A DNA stretch of 64,000 nucleotides from Burkholderia mayonis (GCF_001523745.2 NZ_CP013387.1:1054001-1118000), one strand, 5' to 3'; shown: positions 47,679 to 56,923, numbered from the stretch's first letter. Numbers and translations are program-made. The notes: a model not told the origin generated them from the sequence alone.

Positions 47679-48648
47679 CGGGCGGCTTGCGGCTCGCGGA
47701 GGATGTCGTGCTCGATGCGGCGTCGAAGCCGACCGTCTGCAGGAAGCGCTCGAACGTCGCCGCGTCCGCGTACGATTTCTGCGTGCCGAAGCCCGTCACC
47801 GAATGCGCGGCATATGCGGATGCGAGCCGCATCGCGGCGGGCACGTTGCCCGTCGCGACATAGTGGCGCGCGAAGCAGCCGATGTACGCATCGCCCGCGC
47901 CCGTCGTGTCGCGCGCATCGACCGCGACGGGCGGCACGCGCACGATTCCCGTGCGCGACACGAGCAGCGAGCCTTTGTCGCCGAGCGTGACGAGCACGTT
48001 CTTCAACCCGCGCTTGACGAGCGAGCCCGCCGCGCGCGTGACCGCATCGAGCGTGTCGGTCGACATGCCCGACACGAGCGCGAGCTCGGTTTCGTTCGGC
48101 ACGAGGAATTCGAGCTTGGCGAGCCGCGCGAAGTCGAGGCCGGAGACGCCGGGCGCGGGATTCAGCAGCACCGGGATGCCGCGCGCGGCGGCGAAATCGA
48201 TCGCATAGTTGACCGTATCGATGTCGATCTCGAGTTGCAGCACGACGAGGCGGCTCGCCTCGATCTTCGCGGCCGCCGCGTCGATGTCGGCCGGCCTCAG
48301 ATGCAGGTTCGCGCCCTTGACGATCAGGATCCGGTTGCGCGAATCGGGGCTCACGAAAATCGGCGCGACGCCGCTCGATACGCCGGACACGCGGCGCACG
48401 TGCTCGGTATCGATGCCGACGCGCTCGAAGTTGCGCAATGTGTTGTCGGCGAACAGATCGTCGCCGACCTTCGACACCATCACGACACGTGCGCCGAGCT
48501 TCGACGCGGCGACCGCCTGGTTTGCGCCCTTGCCGCCGCAGCCGATCTCGAAGTTCGGCGCTTCGAGCGTTTCTCCGTCGGCCGGCATCCGCGTGACGTA
48601 GGTCACGAGATCGACCATGTTGCTGCCGATTACGGCGATCGTCTCCAT
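47668..48648 (-). CDS. rbsK: Ribokinase
   Basis: 326 residues, PfkB-family ribokinase: phosphorylates ribose at O5 with ATP. Signature 1 GGKGANQAVAASKLGA (~39-54); signature 2 DTTGAGDAYIG with the catalytic Asp (~250-260). NPAPG and VPNETE motifs are also present. ATG at 48648 after GAGG; upstream in-frame codons sit in a repeat-rich leader. It could in principle use another sugar, but RbsK is the closest fit. Convergent with the nucleoside hydrolase gene. Confidence 0.9.
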   Translation of the reverse strand: METIAVIGSNMVDLVTYVTRMPADGETLEAPNFEIGCGGKGANQAVAASKLGARVVMVSKVGDDLFADNTLRNFERVGIDTEHVRRVSGVSSGVAPIFVSPDSRNRILIVKGANLHLRPADIDAAAAKIEASRLVVLQLEIDIDTVNYAIDFAAARGIPVLLNPAPGVSGLDFARLAKLEFLVPNETELALVSGMSTDTLDAVTRAAGSLVKRGLKNVLVTLGDKGSLLVSRTGIVRVPPVAVDARDTTGAGDAYIGCFARHYVATGNVPAAMRLASAYAAHSVTGFGTQKSYADAATFERFLQTVGFDAASSTTSSASRKPPVSR

Positions 48649-48668
48649 CTGTGGTGTCCTCGGAATGG

Positions 48669-48700
48669 TTGTCATGATTATCGTGATTGTCGTGATTGTC
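48669..48700. repeat. 9-bp tandem repeat upstream of ribokinase
   Basis: About three units of tgattgtcg (first diverged) in the ribokinase leader. Confidence 0.6.
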
Positions 48701-48949
48701 GTGCGAGCGCGTGTCGGAACTCGCCTCCGAATGGAATCACATCGGCGGCGCGCACTCAATCGTTTTTGCGGGCGCGGTGCAATCGATGCGGGCAGCCGCG
48801 ATCGGTCGCCTGTTCGTTCGTGCGCGGCTTGAAAGACGTTTTGGCATCCGACATTTTTACGTGGGCGCAGCGAAGTCGGGGACAATCGCGGAATCCGGCG
48901 AATCGGCTGGTATAGTGGCGCGCTTTGTTGCCGATGTCGTTGTCAGTGA

Positions 48950-49435
48950 ATGAATAAGTTGTTTCTCGTGCTCAAATGGTCTTTCGTATCGCTGATCGTC
49001 GTCCCGGCGACGGCGAGCCGGGCCGGCGGACAGAACCCGTTCGACATGGCCGACGTATCGCCGCACACGTTCGCCGCGAAAGAGATCAATCGATCGGCCG
49101 CCGATGCGTCGAGCTACGGATCGCCCGTGACGTCGGTGTTCGGTGATGCGAAGGGCGCGCTGCCATCGTTCGAAGCGAAGCGGCGGAGTGGGGCGGGCGC
49201 CGTCAAATTCGCCGACGAGCTCGGGGCGGCCGAGCGACGCCAACGGCTCGCGGAAGAAGATCGCGCCGTGCAGCGATTGCGCGATTCGCATCATGATCCG
49301 CGCGGCAAGTGGCCGGGTCGGGCTAGTTCGCCGGGCGTGCCGGGCCGCCCGGAAATCGTGGTCGAAAAGCCCGTGCCCGGCGTCACGTGCGCGAGCGAGG
49401 CGGGTAATTCCATCGGGTGCAGCACGGGCTTTTGA
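48950..49435 (+). CDS. Secreted hypothetical protein
   Basis: 161 residues. Signal peptide at ~1-23 (MNKLFLVLKWSFVSLIVVPA). The mature part is Ala/Arg/Glu-rich, with a helical stretch ~85-112 (AAERRQRLAEEDRAVQRLRD) and two Cys near the end (CASEAGNSIGCSTGF) that may form a disulfide. No family recognised. A TATAGT -10-like element lies at 48911-48916. Monocistronic. Confidence 0.72.
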   Translation: MNKLFLVLKWSFVSLIVVPATASRAGGQNPFDMADVSPHTFAAKEINRSAADASSYGSPVTSVFGDAKGALPSFEAKRRSGAGAVKFADELGAAERRQRLAEEDRAVQRLRDSHHDPRGKWPGRASSPGVPGRPEIVVEKPVPGVTCASEAGNSIGCSTGF

Positions 49436-49990
49436 GCGTCACCGCGCAGGGGGTTCTGCGGCGGCGCGTTGGCGGCGGGTTCTCGCCAATCCGGAGCCGC
49501 GTGACGCTCACGGCGCGAGGCCGATGAGCGCGGATGGCGACGGCCGATATGCGCACGCGCTGCGACATGTTCGCCGCGATTGTTTTGCCGGACGAATGCA
49601 TGCGGCTTGCCGCTGGAAGGAAGGCGATCACGCCAGCGCCCGCGCGACACGGAAGCCGAAATACAGTTTGCCGTGATTGCGCGTGAGCGTCGCGATTGTC
49701 GGGCGTCGTCGCGCAGAATTCCGACGCATGCCGGACGGCGCACGCGGCGCGCGAACACGCGGGCCGCGGCCACTGCAATCGTGGTGTGACCGGCGTCGGA
49801 CCACGAAGCGCGCCACCCACCACACATGAGCGCCGCCACGACCGTTCACGCCACGCGCGAACGGTGCCGGCCACTGTCGCAAAGCCACTGGCCGGCCGTG
49901 CGCTATCATGCGCGGATGACTCGTCTGGTCACGGTTCGCAGCCCCCGTAATTGGGGATGCACCATCGACCGCTCGTAATCGCCGAATCCC
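49436..49990. other. Intergenic region with possible SUMF1-like remnant
   Basis: 555 bp. On the - strand, 49628 to about 49710 reads NHGKLYFGFRVARALA then stop, like the C-terminal end of formylglycine-generating-type (SUMF1) proteins. The upstream part cannot be placed in one frame, so this is at most a fragment. Confidence 0.35.
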
Positions 49991-51709
49991 GTGCCGCCCG
50001 ATCCGTCGTCTCCTCCCGCGTTCTATTACCTGTCGAATTTCGAGCGAGCGCTCGCGTGGCTCGTCGAGCGCTACGACGACGTGCTCGACGCCGACGAGCA
50101 CGCGTTCGTCGCTGCGTTCTGCCGCCTGCCGCGCGCGTCGCGCGCGCTGCTCGTGCGGATGCTGATGCGCAAGGGGCCGATCTTCCGCGCGAGCAAGCTC
50201 GTCTACGACGAGATCGACTGCTCGCTCGCGGCCGCGGCGCCGCTCGTCGAACTCGGCTGGATCGATCCGGAGCCGGCGCTCGCGCTCGACGAACTGTTCG
50301 CGCTCGCGACGAAGCCCGAGCTGCGCGACGCGTTTGCCGACACGCCCGCGAGCGGCGCGATCCGCAAGGCCGACTGGCTCGACGCGTTGCGCGCGGCCCA
50401 CGACGGCGAGCAAACCTGGGCGCAGTGGCTGCCGTCGATCGACGACCGCGTGCTGCGCGTGACGGTCGATAGGCTCTGCAACCGGCTGCGGCTGATGTTC
50501 TTCGGCAATCTGCATCAGGACTGGTCGGAGTTCGTGCTCGCCGATCTCGGGCTGCTTCAGTACGAGACGGTCGCGTTCGCGCCGTCGTCGCGTGCGTTCC
50601 AGCGGCGCGGCGACGTCGACGCTTATCTGCAATTGCACGCGTGCCGCGAGCAGCTCGAACGCTGGCCGGAAGAGACGCCGCTCGCGCCCCTCGTCGCGGT
50701 CGCGGCCGCGATCGACTGCGGGAACGCGTGGCTCGCGATGCGGCGCGCGAAGCTGTCGTTCGCGATCGGGCAGGCATGCGAGCGCCGCGCGGATTGGGAC
50801 GGCGCGCTCGCCGCATACGAATCGAGCGCATGGCCCGGCAGCCGGCAGCGGCGCGTGCGCGTGCTCGAACGCGGCGAGCGCTTCGACGCGGCGCTCGCGC
50901 TCGCCGACGAAGCGACGCGCGCGCCCGAAAACGAAGCGGAGGCGCAGCAGATCGCACGGATGCTGCCGCGACTGCGGCGGCGCGTCGGCTTGTCGGCGAC
51001 GCGCGCGGCGAGTGCGGCGAGTGCGGCGAGTGCGGCGAGTGCGCAGGCGATTCCGCGCGACTGCATCGAGCTCGCGCATCCGGGCGCGCCGTATCCGGTC
51101 GAATACGTCGCGCGCGATCACCTGAGCCGCGCGGATGCGCCCGTCTTCTACGTCGAGAACACGCTGATCAACTCGCTGTTCGGGCTCCTGTGCTGGGAGC
51201 CCGTGTTCGCCGCGGTGCCGGGCGCGTTCTTCCACCCGTTCCAGCGCGGCCCGGCCGATCTGCATGCGCCCGACTTTCGCGCGCGCCGCGCCGCGCAGTT
51301 CGATGCGTGCCTCGCGCAACTCGACGGTCCGCAATACCGCGACACGATCCGCCGCCACTACGCGCAGAAGATGGGCGTGCAGTCGCCGTTCGTGTTCTGG
51401 GGCGCACTCGACGACGCGCTGCTCGAGCATGCGCTCGCGTGCCTGCCCGCCGAGCATTTGCGGCTGTGGTTCGAGCGGCTGCTCGGCGACGTGCGCGGCA
51501 ACCGCTCGGGACTGCCGGACCTCGTGCGCTTCTGGCCCGATGCGCGCCGCTACGAACTGATCGAAGTGAAAGGCCCGGGCGACCGGTTGCAGGACAACCA
51601 GATCCGCTGGCTCGACTACTGCGTGCGGCACCGGATGCCGGTGCGCGTGCTCGACGTGCGCTGGGCCGGCGACGCGCACGCGCCGCACGACGAGGAGGCG
51701 CTCGCGTGA
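49991..51709 (+). CDS. VRR-NUC domain nuclease (FAN1-like)
   Basis: 572 residues. The C-terminal ~110 residues are a VRR-NUC domain (PD-(D/E)XK nuclease): GNRSGLPDLV, then LIEVKGPGDRLQDNQ (Asp and Glu-x-Lys catalytic set) and a final basic strand. The N-terminal ~450 residues are helical and TPR-like, as in FAN1-type DNA repair nucleases that act on crosslinks and flaps. Start GTG at 49991. It overlaps the helicase gene by 4 bp (GTGA), so the two are translationally coupled. A 9-bp Ala-Ser repeat lies near residues 339-351. Confidence 0.9.
   Translation: MPPDPSSPPAFYYLSNFERALAWLVERYDDVLDADEHAFVAAFCRLPRASRALLVRMLMRKGPIFRASKLVYDEIDCSLAAAAPLVELGWIDPEPALALDELFALATKPELRDAFADTPASGAIRKADWLDALRAAHDGEQTWAQWLPSIDDRVLRVTVDRLCNRLRLMFFGNLHQDWSEFVLADLGLLQYETVAFAPSSRAFQRRGDVDAYLQLHACREQLERWPEETPLAPLVAVAAAIDCGNAWLAMRRAKLSFAIGQACERRADWDGALAAYESSAWPGSRQRRVRVLERGERFDAALALADEATRAPENEAEAQQIARMLPRLRRRVGLSATRAASAASAASAASAQAIPRDCIELAHPGAPYPVEYVARDHLSRADAPVFYVENTLINSLFGLLCWEPVFAAVPGAFFHPFQRGPADLHAPDFRARRAAQFDACLAQLDGPQYRDTIRRHYAQKMGVQSPFVFWGALDDALLEHALACLPAEHLRLWFERLLGDVRGNRSGLPDLVRFWPDARRYELIEVKGPGDRLQDNQIRWLDYCVRHRMPVRVLDVRWAGDAHAPHDEEALA
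51003..51042 (+). repeat. 9-bp in-frame tandem repeat in the VRR-NUC gene
   Basis: About four units of gcgagtgcg encode Ala-Ser-Ala in the linker before the C-terminal region. Length changes would keep the frame. Confidence 0.85.
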
Positions 51710-53973
51710 GCTATGTCGTCGCGGTGCGCGCAATGTGCGAGTTCACCGCGCGCGAAGGCGATCTCGATCTGCGCTTCACGCCCGCGCCGAGCGCGCTCGA
51801 AGGGATGGCCGGGCACGCGACGGTCGCGTCGCGGCGCGGCGCCGGCTACGAGAAGGAGATCGCGCTCGCGGGCGAGCATCGCGGCCTGACGGTGCGCGGC
51901 CGCGCGGACGGCTACGATCCGGTGCTGAACCGCCTCGAAGAGATCAAGACGCATCGCGGCGATCTCGGCAAGATGCCGGCGAACCAGCGCGCGCTGCATT
52001 GGGCGCAGGCGCGGGTGTACGGGCATCTGCTGCGCGAATCGCGCGGGCTTGCGGAACTGACGGTCGCGCTCGTTTATTTCGACGTGGGAACGTTGCGCGA
52101 GACGGTACTGACTGAAACGCACACGGCCGCGACGCTCGAGGCATGCTTCGTCGAGCAGTGCGAGCGCTTCGTCGACTGGGCGGCGCGCGAGGACGCGCAT
52201 CGCGCCGCGCGCAATGCGGCGCTGCGCGCGCTCGCGTTTCCGCATGCGCAGTTTCGGAGCGGGCAGCGTGAGCTCGCCGTCGCCGCCTATCGCGCCGCGC
52301 GCGACGGCCGCGCGCTGCTCGCGCAGGCGCCGACCGGCATCGGCAAGACGCTCGGCACGCTGTTTCCGCTGTTGAAGGCGTGCGCGGAGGATCATCTCGA
52401 CCGGCTGTTCTTCCTGACCGCGAAGACGCCCGGCCGCGCGCTCGCGCTCGACGCGGCCGATGCGCTGCGCGCGGCGGCGGGCGGCGCGCTGCCGCTGCGC
52501 GTGCTCGAACTCGTCGCGCGCGACAAGGCGTGCGAGCATCCGGACGCCGCCTGTCACGGCGAATCGTGTCCGCTCGCGCGCGGCTTCTACGACCGGCTCG
52601 CGGCCGCGCGCGCCGCCGCGCTCGAACACGGCCGGCTCGATCGCGCGACGGTGCGCGCCGCGGCGCTCACGCACGACGTGTGCCCGTACTATCTCGCGCA
52701 GGAGCTCGCACGCTGGTGCGACGTCGTCGTCGGCGACTATAACTACTACTACGACGGCCGCGCGCTGCTGCACGGCCTCGCGCAGCAGAACCAGTGGCGC
52801 GTCGGCGTGCTCGTCGACGAGGCGCACAACCTGCTCGACCGCGCACGCGGGATGTACAGCGCGGCGCTCGATCAGCGGGAGCTCGCCGGGGTCCGCAAGC
52901 TCGCGCCCGCGCCGCTCACGAAGGCGCTCGAGCGATTGAACCGCGAATGGAATGCGCTCAATCGCGAGCAGGAGACCGCGTACACGGTGCACGCGGACGT
53001 GCCGCCGCGCGTGCTGTCGGCCGCGCAGAACCTGATCGGCCGGTTTTCGGAGCTCGCGGCGGAAGCGCCGCTCGCGCTCGACGCCGCCGTGCTGCGCTTC
53101 TGCTTCGATGCGATCCACTTCGTCGCGCTCGCCGAGCAGTTCGACACGCATTCGATCTTCGATGCGACGCTCGTGCGAGCGATCGCGCCGCGCCGCGGCA
53201 AGCAGGCGTCGGTTCTTTGCGTGCGCAACGTGATCCCGGCCGATTTCCTCGCGTCGCGCCACGACGCCGCGCGCGCGACCGTGATGTTCTCGGGCACGCT
53301 GAGCCCGTTCGATTTCTACCGCGACACGCTCGGCCTGCCGGACGACACGGGCGCGCTCGACGTCGAAGGGCCGTTCCGTGCGGAGCAACTGACGGTGAAG
53401 GTCGCCGCGCACGTGTCGACGCGTTGGCGCGACCGCGAGCGCTCGCTCGAGCCGATCGTCGAGCTGATCGCCGCGCAGTACGCGGCGCGGCCGGGCAACT
53501 ACCTGGGGTTCCTGAGCAGTTTCGAGTACTTGCAGCAGGTCGTCGCGCGGCTGCGCGAGCGCCATCCCGGGCTGCCCGTCTGGGAGCAGGCGCCCGGCAT
53601 GGACGAGGCCGCGCGCGATGCGTTTCTCGCGCGCTTCGAGCCGAACGGGCGGGGCATCGGTTTCGCGGTGCTGGGCGGGGCATTCTCGGAGGGCGTCGAC
53701 CTCGCGGGCGACCGGCTGATCGGCGCGTTCGTCGCGACGCTCGGGCTGCCGCAGGTCAACGACGTCAACGAAGAGATGCGTCGCGCGATGGACGCGCGCT
53801 TCGGCCGCGGCTACGACTATGTCTACCTGTTTCCGGGATTGCGCAAGGTCGTGCAGGCGGCGGGGCGGGTGATCCGCACCGAGCACGACGAAGGCGTCGT
53901 GCATCTGATCGACGACCGGTTCCGGCGCGGCGAGGTGCGGCGGCTGTTGCCGCGGTGGTGGCGGCTGAGCTGA
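51706..53973 (+). CDS. Fe-S XPD/DinG-type DNA helicase with N-terminal nuclease-like domain
   Basis: 755 residues, superfamily 2 helicase. Residues ~60-145 resemble a PD-(D/E)XK/Cas4-like nuclease (GRADGYDP, EEIKTHRGDLGK, QARVYGHLL). Walker A APTGIGKT is near 208-215 and DEAH near 369. Four cysteines (~276, 283, 288, 326) between Walker A and the DEAH box fit the XPD iron-sulfur cluster. C-terminal motif VI QAAGRVIRT is near 720. Start GTG at 51706, overlapping the VRR-NUC stop. The pair probably works in DNA repair or flap/crosslink processing; a defence role is possible but not shown. Confidence 0.9.
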   Translation: MSYVVAVRAMCEFTAREGDLDLRFTPAPSALEGMAGHATVASRRGAGYEKEIALAGEHRGLTVRGRADGYDPVLNRLEEIKTHRGDLGKMPANQRALHWAQARVYGHLLRESRGLAELTVALVYFDVGTLRETVLTETHTAATLEACFVEQCERFVDWAAREDAHRAARNAALRALAFPHAQFRSGQRELAVAAYRAARDGRALLAQAPTGIGKTLGTLFPLLKACAEDHLDRLFFLTAKTPGRALALDAADALRAAAGGALPLRVLELVARDKACEHPDAACHGESCPLARGFYDRLAAARAAALEHGRLDRATVRAAALTHDVCPYYLAQELARWCDVVVGDYNYYYDGRALLHGLAQQNQWRVGVLVDEAHNLLDRARGMYSAALDQRELAGVRKLAPAPLTKALERLNREWNALNREQETAYTVHADVPPRVLSAAQNLIGRFSELAAEAPLALDAAVLRFCFDAIHFVALAEQFDTHSIFDATLVRAIAPRRGKQASVLCVRNVIPADFLASRHDAARATVMFSGTLSPFDFYRDTLGLPDDTGALDVEGPFRAEQLTVKVAAHVSTRWRDRERSLEPIVELIAAQYAARPGNYLGFLSSFEYLQQVVARLRERHPGLPVWEQAPGMDEAARDAFLARFEPNGRGIGFAVLGGAFSEGVDLAGDRLIGAFVATLGLPQVNDVNEEMRRAMDARFGRGYDYVYLFPGLRKVVQAAGRVIRTEHDEGVVHLIDDRFRRGEVRRLLPRWWRLS

Positions 53974-54037
53974 CGGACTGCGGAGCCGCGAGCGCGGCGC
54001 GCGCGGCCGGAAGGCTCCGACCTTCGTCCAATGGGGT

Positions 54038-54067
54038 GCCGGCCGGCGACATCAGGCGCCGGCCGGC
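54038..54067. terminator. Bidirectional hairpin
   Basis: Perfect 11-bp arms GCCGGCCGGCG and CGCCGGCCGGC with 8-nt loop, between the convergent helicase and small secreted peptide genes; no T-run. Confidence 0.6.
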
Positions 54068-54080
54068 CTATATGGGGCGA

Positions 54081-54215
54081 TCAGCGGACCCAATGGCACA
54101 CGCGGTGGTGATGATGATCGAAATGGCATGCGCGATGCGGATGCGCTTCTGCCGACGGCACGAGCGCCGAGAGGGCAACGGCGGCGACGAACGCCGACAT
54201 CAGCGGGTTCTTCAT
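54081..54215 (-). CDS. 44-residue secreted His/Cys-rich peptide
   Basis: MKNPLMSAFVAAVALSALVP begins a signal peptide (cleavage after SAEA). The ~20-residue mature peptide holds eight His and two Cys, including HFDHHHHRVCHW, and ends in VR. AAGGA lies 8 bp before the ATG at 54215. A metal-binding (Cu/Zn/Ni) role is inferred from composition only. Single gene, convergent with the helicase gene. Confidence 0.78.
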   Translation of the reverse strand: MKNPLMSAFVAAVALSALVPSAEAHPHRACHFDHHHHRVCHWVR

Positions 54216-54530
54216 GTTTCAGTCCTTTTCCCGGGCGAATGAGGGTGTGGCGGAGCAGTCGCGAACGCAGTGCCGCGCGACCGCTGGAGGCCATCATGCG
54301 AACGTGCACTATTTCACATGTAATGAGTTGCAACGGCCGACGACGGATCACACGAGCGGTAATCGGCGGAAATAAAGTGGCGCACCGTGGTCGTCTTGCG
54401 AACCGAACGGTTGAGTGAGTCCGATCGGCGGCTGCGCCGTCAATGGAGTCTCGCCGACATCGAGCGGTTTTGCGATCCGCTCCCTTTGCCGATGTCGGCG
54501 GCGCGCACATCGCTCGCTTCAATTCACCGC
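54216..54530. other. Intergenic region, no gene recognised
   Basis: 315 bp from the start of the small peptide gene to the LysR stop. A locally AT-rich stretch (ctatttcacatgtaatgagt) near 54307 may hold the peptide's promoter. Confidence 0.45.
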
Positions 54531-55439
54531 TCACGCCAATCGGCGCGTCCCTATCGTCTTCCTCAGCCAATCGGCGAGCCGCTGCGCGCCGTCCGGCAAA
54601 TCGGCGTCCGCGCGGCTGCACAGGTAGTAGTCGCGCCCGTCGTCGAGCGCGTGATCGAACAGCTTGACGAGCTCGCCGTTCATCAGCTCCCGCTCGATCA
54701 GCGGCGCGCGCAGCAGCGCCGCGCCGAGTCCCGCGCGCGTCGCGGCGAGCGTCAGCTGGCCGTCCTCGAAAAGCGGCCCGACTGCGTGCGTGACGTGTTT
54801 CACGCCCGCGCCCTGAAACCAGTTGACCCAGGTATTGCGATCCTCGTCGTGCACGAGCGGCACGGCCGCGAGATCGGCGGGCCGCTTGAACGGCCCGTGG
54901 CGGCGCGCGAACGCCGGACTGCACGCGGGAACGACTGCGCCCGACAGCAGCCGCTCGCAGCGATAGCCGCGCCAATCGCCGACGCCGAAGCGAATCGACA
55001 GATCCGACGCGTCGCTCAGGTAGTTGCGATGGTGCGCGTACAGCACCGTCACGTCGACGTCCTGGTTGTCCGCGAGGAACGTGTGCAGGCGCGGGATGAA
55101 CCAGCCGATGCCGAACAGCGGAATCAGGCTGATCGTGATCTGCCGCAGCGACGAGCGGTCGCGAACGAACCCCGTCGCGCTGCGCAGCACTGAGAACGCC
55201 GCGCTGATCGACCGGTAGTAATCGCGCCCTTCGTCGGTGAGCGCGAGCGTGCGGCCTTCGCGGACCGTGAGCGGTGTCTGCACGAAGGTCTCCAGCAACT
55301 GCAACTGGTGGCTGACCGCGGACGGCGTGATGTCGAGCTCGGCCGCAGCCGCCGTGACGGAGCCCACGCGCGCGAACGCTTCAAACGCGCGTACCGCGCG
55401 CAATGGCGGATCGTTGGTCAATCGTTCGATATTTTTCAT
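54531..55439 (-). CDS. LysR-family regulator (GcvA-like)
   Basis: 302 residues. Winged HTH at ~12-71 (LRAVRAFEAFARVGSVTAAA, then AVSHQLQLLE, VQTPLTVREGR); effector-binding domain ~95-295, of the GcvA/AmpR subtype (PLFGIGWFIPRL). ATG at 55439; upstream in-frame ATGs lack ribosome sites. Divergent from the binding-protein/ATC-hydrolase operon with an inverted repeat in between, so it very likely controls that operon, probably with a thiazoline or amino-acid derivative as effector. Confidence 0.9.
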   Translation of the reverse strand: MKNIERLTNDPPLRAVRAFEAFARVGSVTAAAAELDITPSAVSHQLQLLETFVQTPLTVREGRTLALTDEGRDYYRSISAAFSVLRSATGFVRDRSSLRQITISLIPLFGIGWFIPRLHTFLADNQDVDVTVLYAHHRNYLSDASDLSIRFGVGDWRGYRCERLLSGAVVPACSPAFARRHGPFKRPADLAAVPLVHDEDRNTWVNWFQGAGVKHVTHAVGPLFEDGQLTLAATRAGLGAALLRAPLIERELMNGELVKLFDHALDDGRDYYLCSRADADLPDGAQRLADWLRKTIGTRRLA

Positions 55440-55462
55440 GAATCGAATTTTATCGAAACGTC

Positions 55463-55481
55463 TTTCGTTGCGGAAACGAAA
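55463..55481. promoter_or_regulatory. LysR-type operator candidate
   Basis: Inverted repeat TTTCGTT, 5-bp centre, AACGAAA between the divergent LysR and binding-protein genes; a TACAAT -10-like element follows at 55496-55501. Confidence 0.5.
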
Positions 55482-55636
55482 AAAATTGACTTGAATACAA
55501 TGCACTGGAACTTGGGTGCAGTATCGGCATAAGTATCGAACAATTGGATATTTGTGGCCATTGAGCACAATTATTTAATATTTTTCATGTTTGGCGCGCT
55601 TTCATTTCCCCCTCGATCCCCAGGTTCCGCTCTCAG

Positions 55637-56923
55637 ATGAAATTCCCTGCCACGCTGTCGCTCGGCGCCGCACTGTCGGTCGCCGCCGTGTTCGCCGCGT
55701 CCGCTGCACAAGCGCAGACGCCCGCTCGAACCGCCGCATTCGCTCAATCCGCTCAATCCGCTCAATCCGCTCAATCCACGCAGTCCGCGCCGCGAACCGT
55801 GCTGATCGGCCTCGCCGCGCCGCTGACCGGCCCGTCCGCGCGGATCGGCAAGGATCTGCAGAACGGCGCGCAGCTCGCGCTCGACGACGCGAACAGCCGT
55901 CATCCGGCGCTGGGCGGCAAGCCGGTCGTCTACAAGCTCGTCGCCGTCGACGACCAGTCCGATCCGCGCACCGCCGTGACGGTCGCGCAGCAGCTCGTCG
56001 AGCGGCGCGTGATCGGCGTCGTCGGTCATTGGAATACCGGCTGCAGCGTGCCGGCGTCGCGGATCTATCGCGACGCCGGCATCGCGCAGATCGCGCCGGC
56101 GTCGACCGGACATCAGTACACGCGGCAGGGCTACGCAACGGCGTTCCGGATCATGGGCCACGACGATGCGGGCGGTGCGCACGCGGGCGCGTACGTCGTG
56201 AAGGCGCTGCACGCGAAGCGGATCGCGGTGATCGACGACCGCACCGCGTTCGGCGCGGGTCTTGCCGATCAATTCGTAAAAGGCGTCGAGGCGAACGGCG
56301 GCGCGATCGTCGATCGTCAGTACGTGAATGACAAGACGACCGATTTCAGCGCGGTGCTGACGGCCGTCAAGGCGAAGCGCGCGGACGTCGTGTTTTTCGG
56401 CGGGCTGGACGCGCAGGCGGCGCCGCTCGCGCGACGGATGCGCCAATTGAAGCTGAGCGCGACGCTCGTCGGCGCGGGCGGTTTCGTCACGCAGACGTTC
56501 CTGTCGCTCGCGGGGCCGGACGGCGACGGCGTGACGGCGCTCGAGCCGGGACTGCCGCTTGCCGGGATGCCAGGCGGCGCGGCGTTCGACGCCCGCTATC
56601 GTGCGCGCTATCGCGCGCCGATCGAGCTGCACGCGCCGTTCGCATACGACGCCGCGGCGATGTTGATCGCCGCCGCCGAGCGCGCGAATTCGACGGACCC
56701 GGCGCGTCTGCCGGCGGTGCTGCATGCGCTGAAACGGCAAGGCGTGACGGGCGCGATCGCGTTCGACGCCGAAGGCAATCTGCAAGACCCGGCGTTCACG
56801 ATCTATCGCGCGGGCGGCGGCAAATGGACCGCGGTCGACGTGCTCGGCGGCGGCGCTGCAACCGGCACCCGAGTCGCGTCGCGTACGTCGCAGACGTCGA
56901 ATGCATCGACCGCATCGAAATGA
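55637..56923 (+). CDS. ABC transporter substrate-binding protein (Leu/Ile/Val type)
   Basis: 428 residues, periplasmic binding protein fold type I. Signal peptide at 1-26 (cleavage after AAQA). Residues ~36-48 are a Gln-Ser-Ala repeat encoded by 9-bp units. The binding domain starts VLIGLAAPLTGPSARIGKDL and includes DDQSDPRTAVTVAQQLVE and ASTGHQYTRQGY-type segments. No permease or ATPase genes are next to it, so it must use components elsewhere. First gene of the ATC-hydrolase operon; it probably delivers an amino-acid-like substrate. Confidence 0.9.
   Translation: MKFPATLSLGAALSVAAVFAASAAQAQTPARTAAFAQSAQSAQSAQSTQSAPRTVLIGLAAPLTGPSARIGKDLQNGAQLALDDANSRHPALGGKPVVYKLVAVDDQSDPRTAVTVAQQLVERRVIGVVGHWNTGCSVPASRIYRDAGIAQIAPASTGHQYTRQGYATAFRIMGHDDAGGAHAGAYVVKALHAKRIAVIDDRTAFGAGLADQFVKGVEANGGAIVDRQYVNDKTTDFSAVLTAVKAKRADVVFFGGLDAQAAPLARRMRQLKLSATLVGAGGFVTQTFLSLAGPDGDGVTALEPGLPLAGMPGGAAFDARYRARYRAPIELHAPFAYDAAAMLIAAAERANSTDPARLPAVLHALKRQGVTGAIAFDAEGNLQDPAFTIYRAGGGKWTAVDVLGGGAATGTRVASRTSQTSNASTASK
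55738..55779 (+). repeat. 9-bp in-frame tandem repeat in the binding-protein gene
   Basis: About four units of caatccgct, encoding Gln-Ser-Ala just after the signal peptide cleavage region; a mature N-terminal linker. Confidence 0.85.

Noticed and set aside
49880..49975. tRNA-like sequence with a ggttcg motif and a cccc/gggg hairpin
   Set aside because: No acceptor stem, D-arm or anticodon arm can be built; no tRNA annotated.
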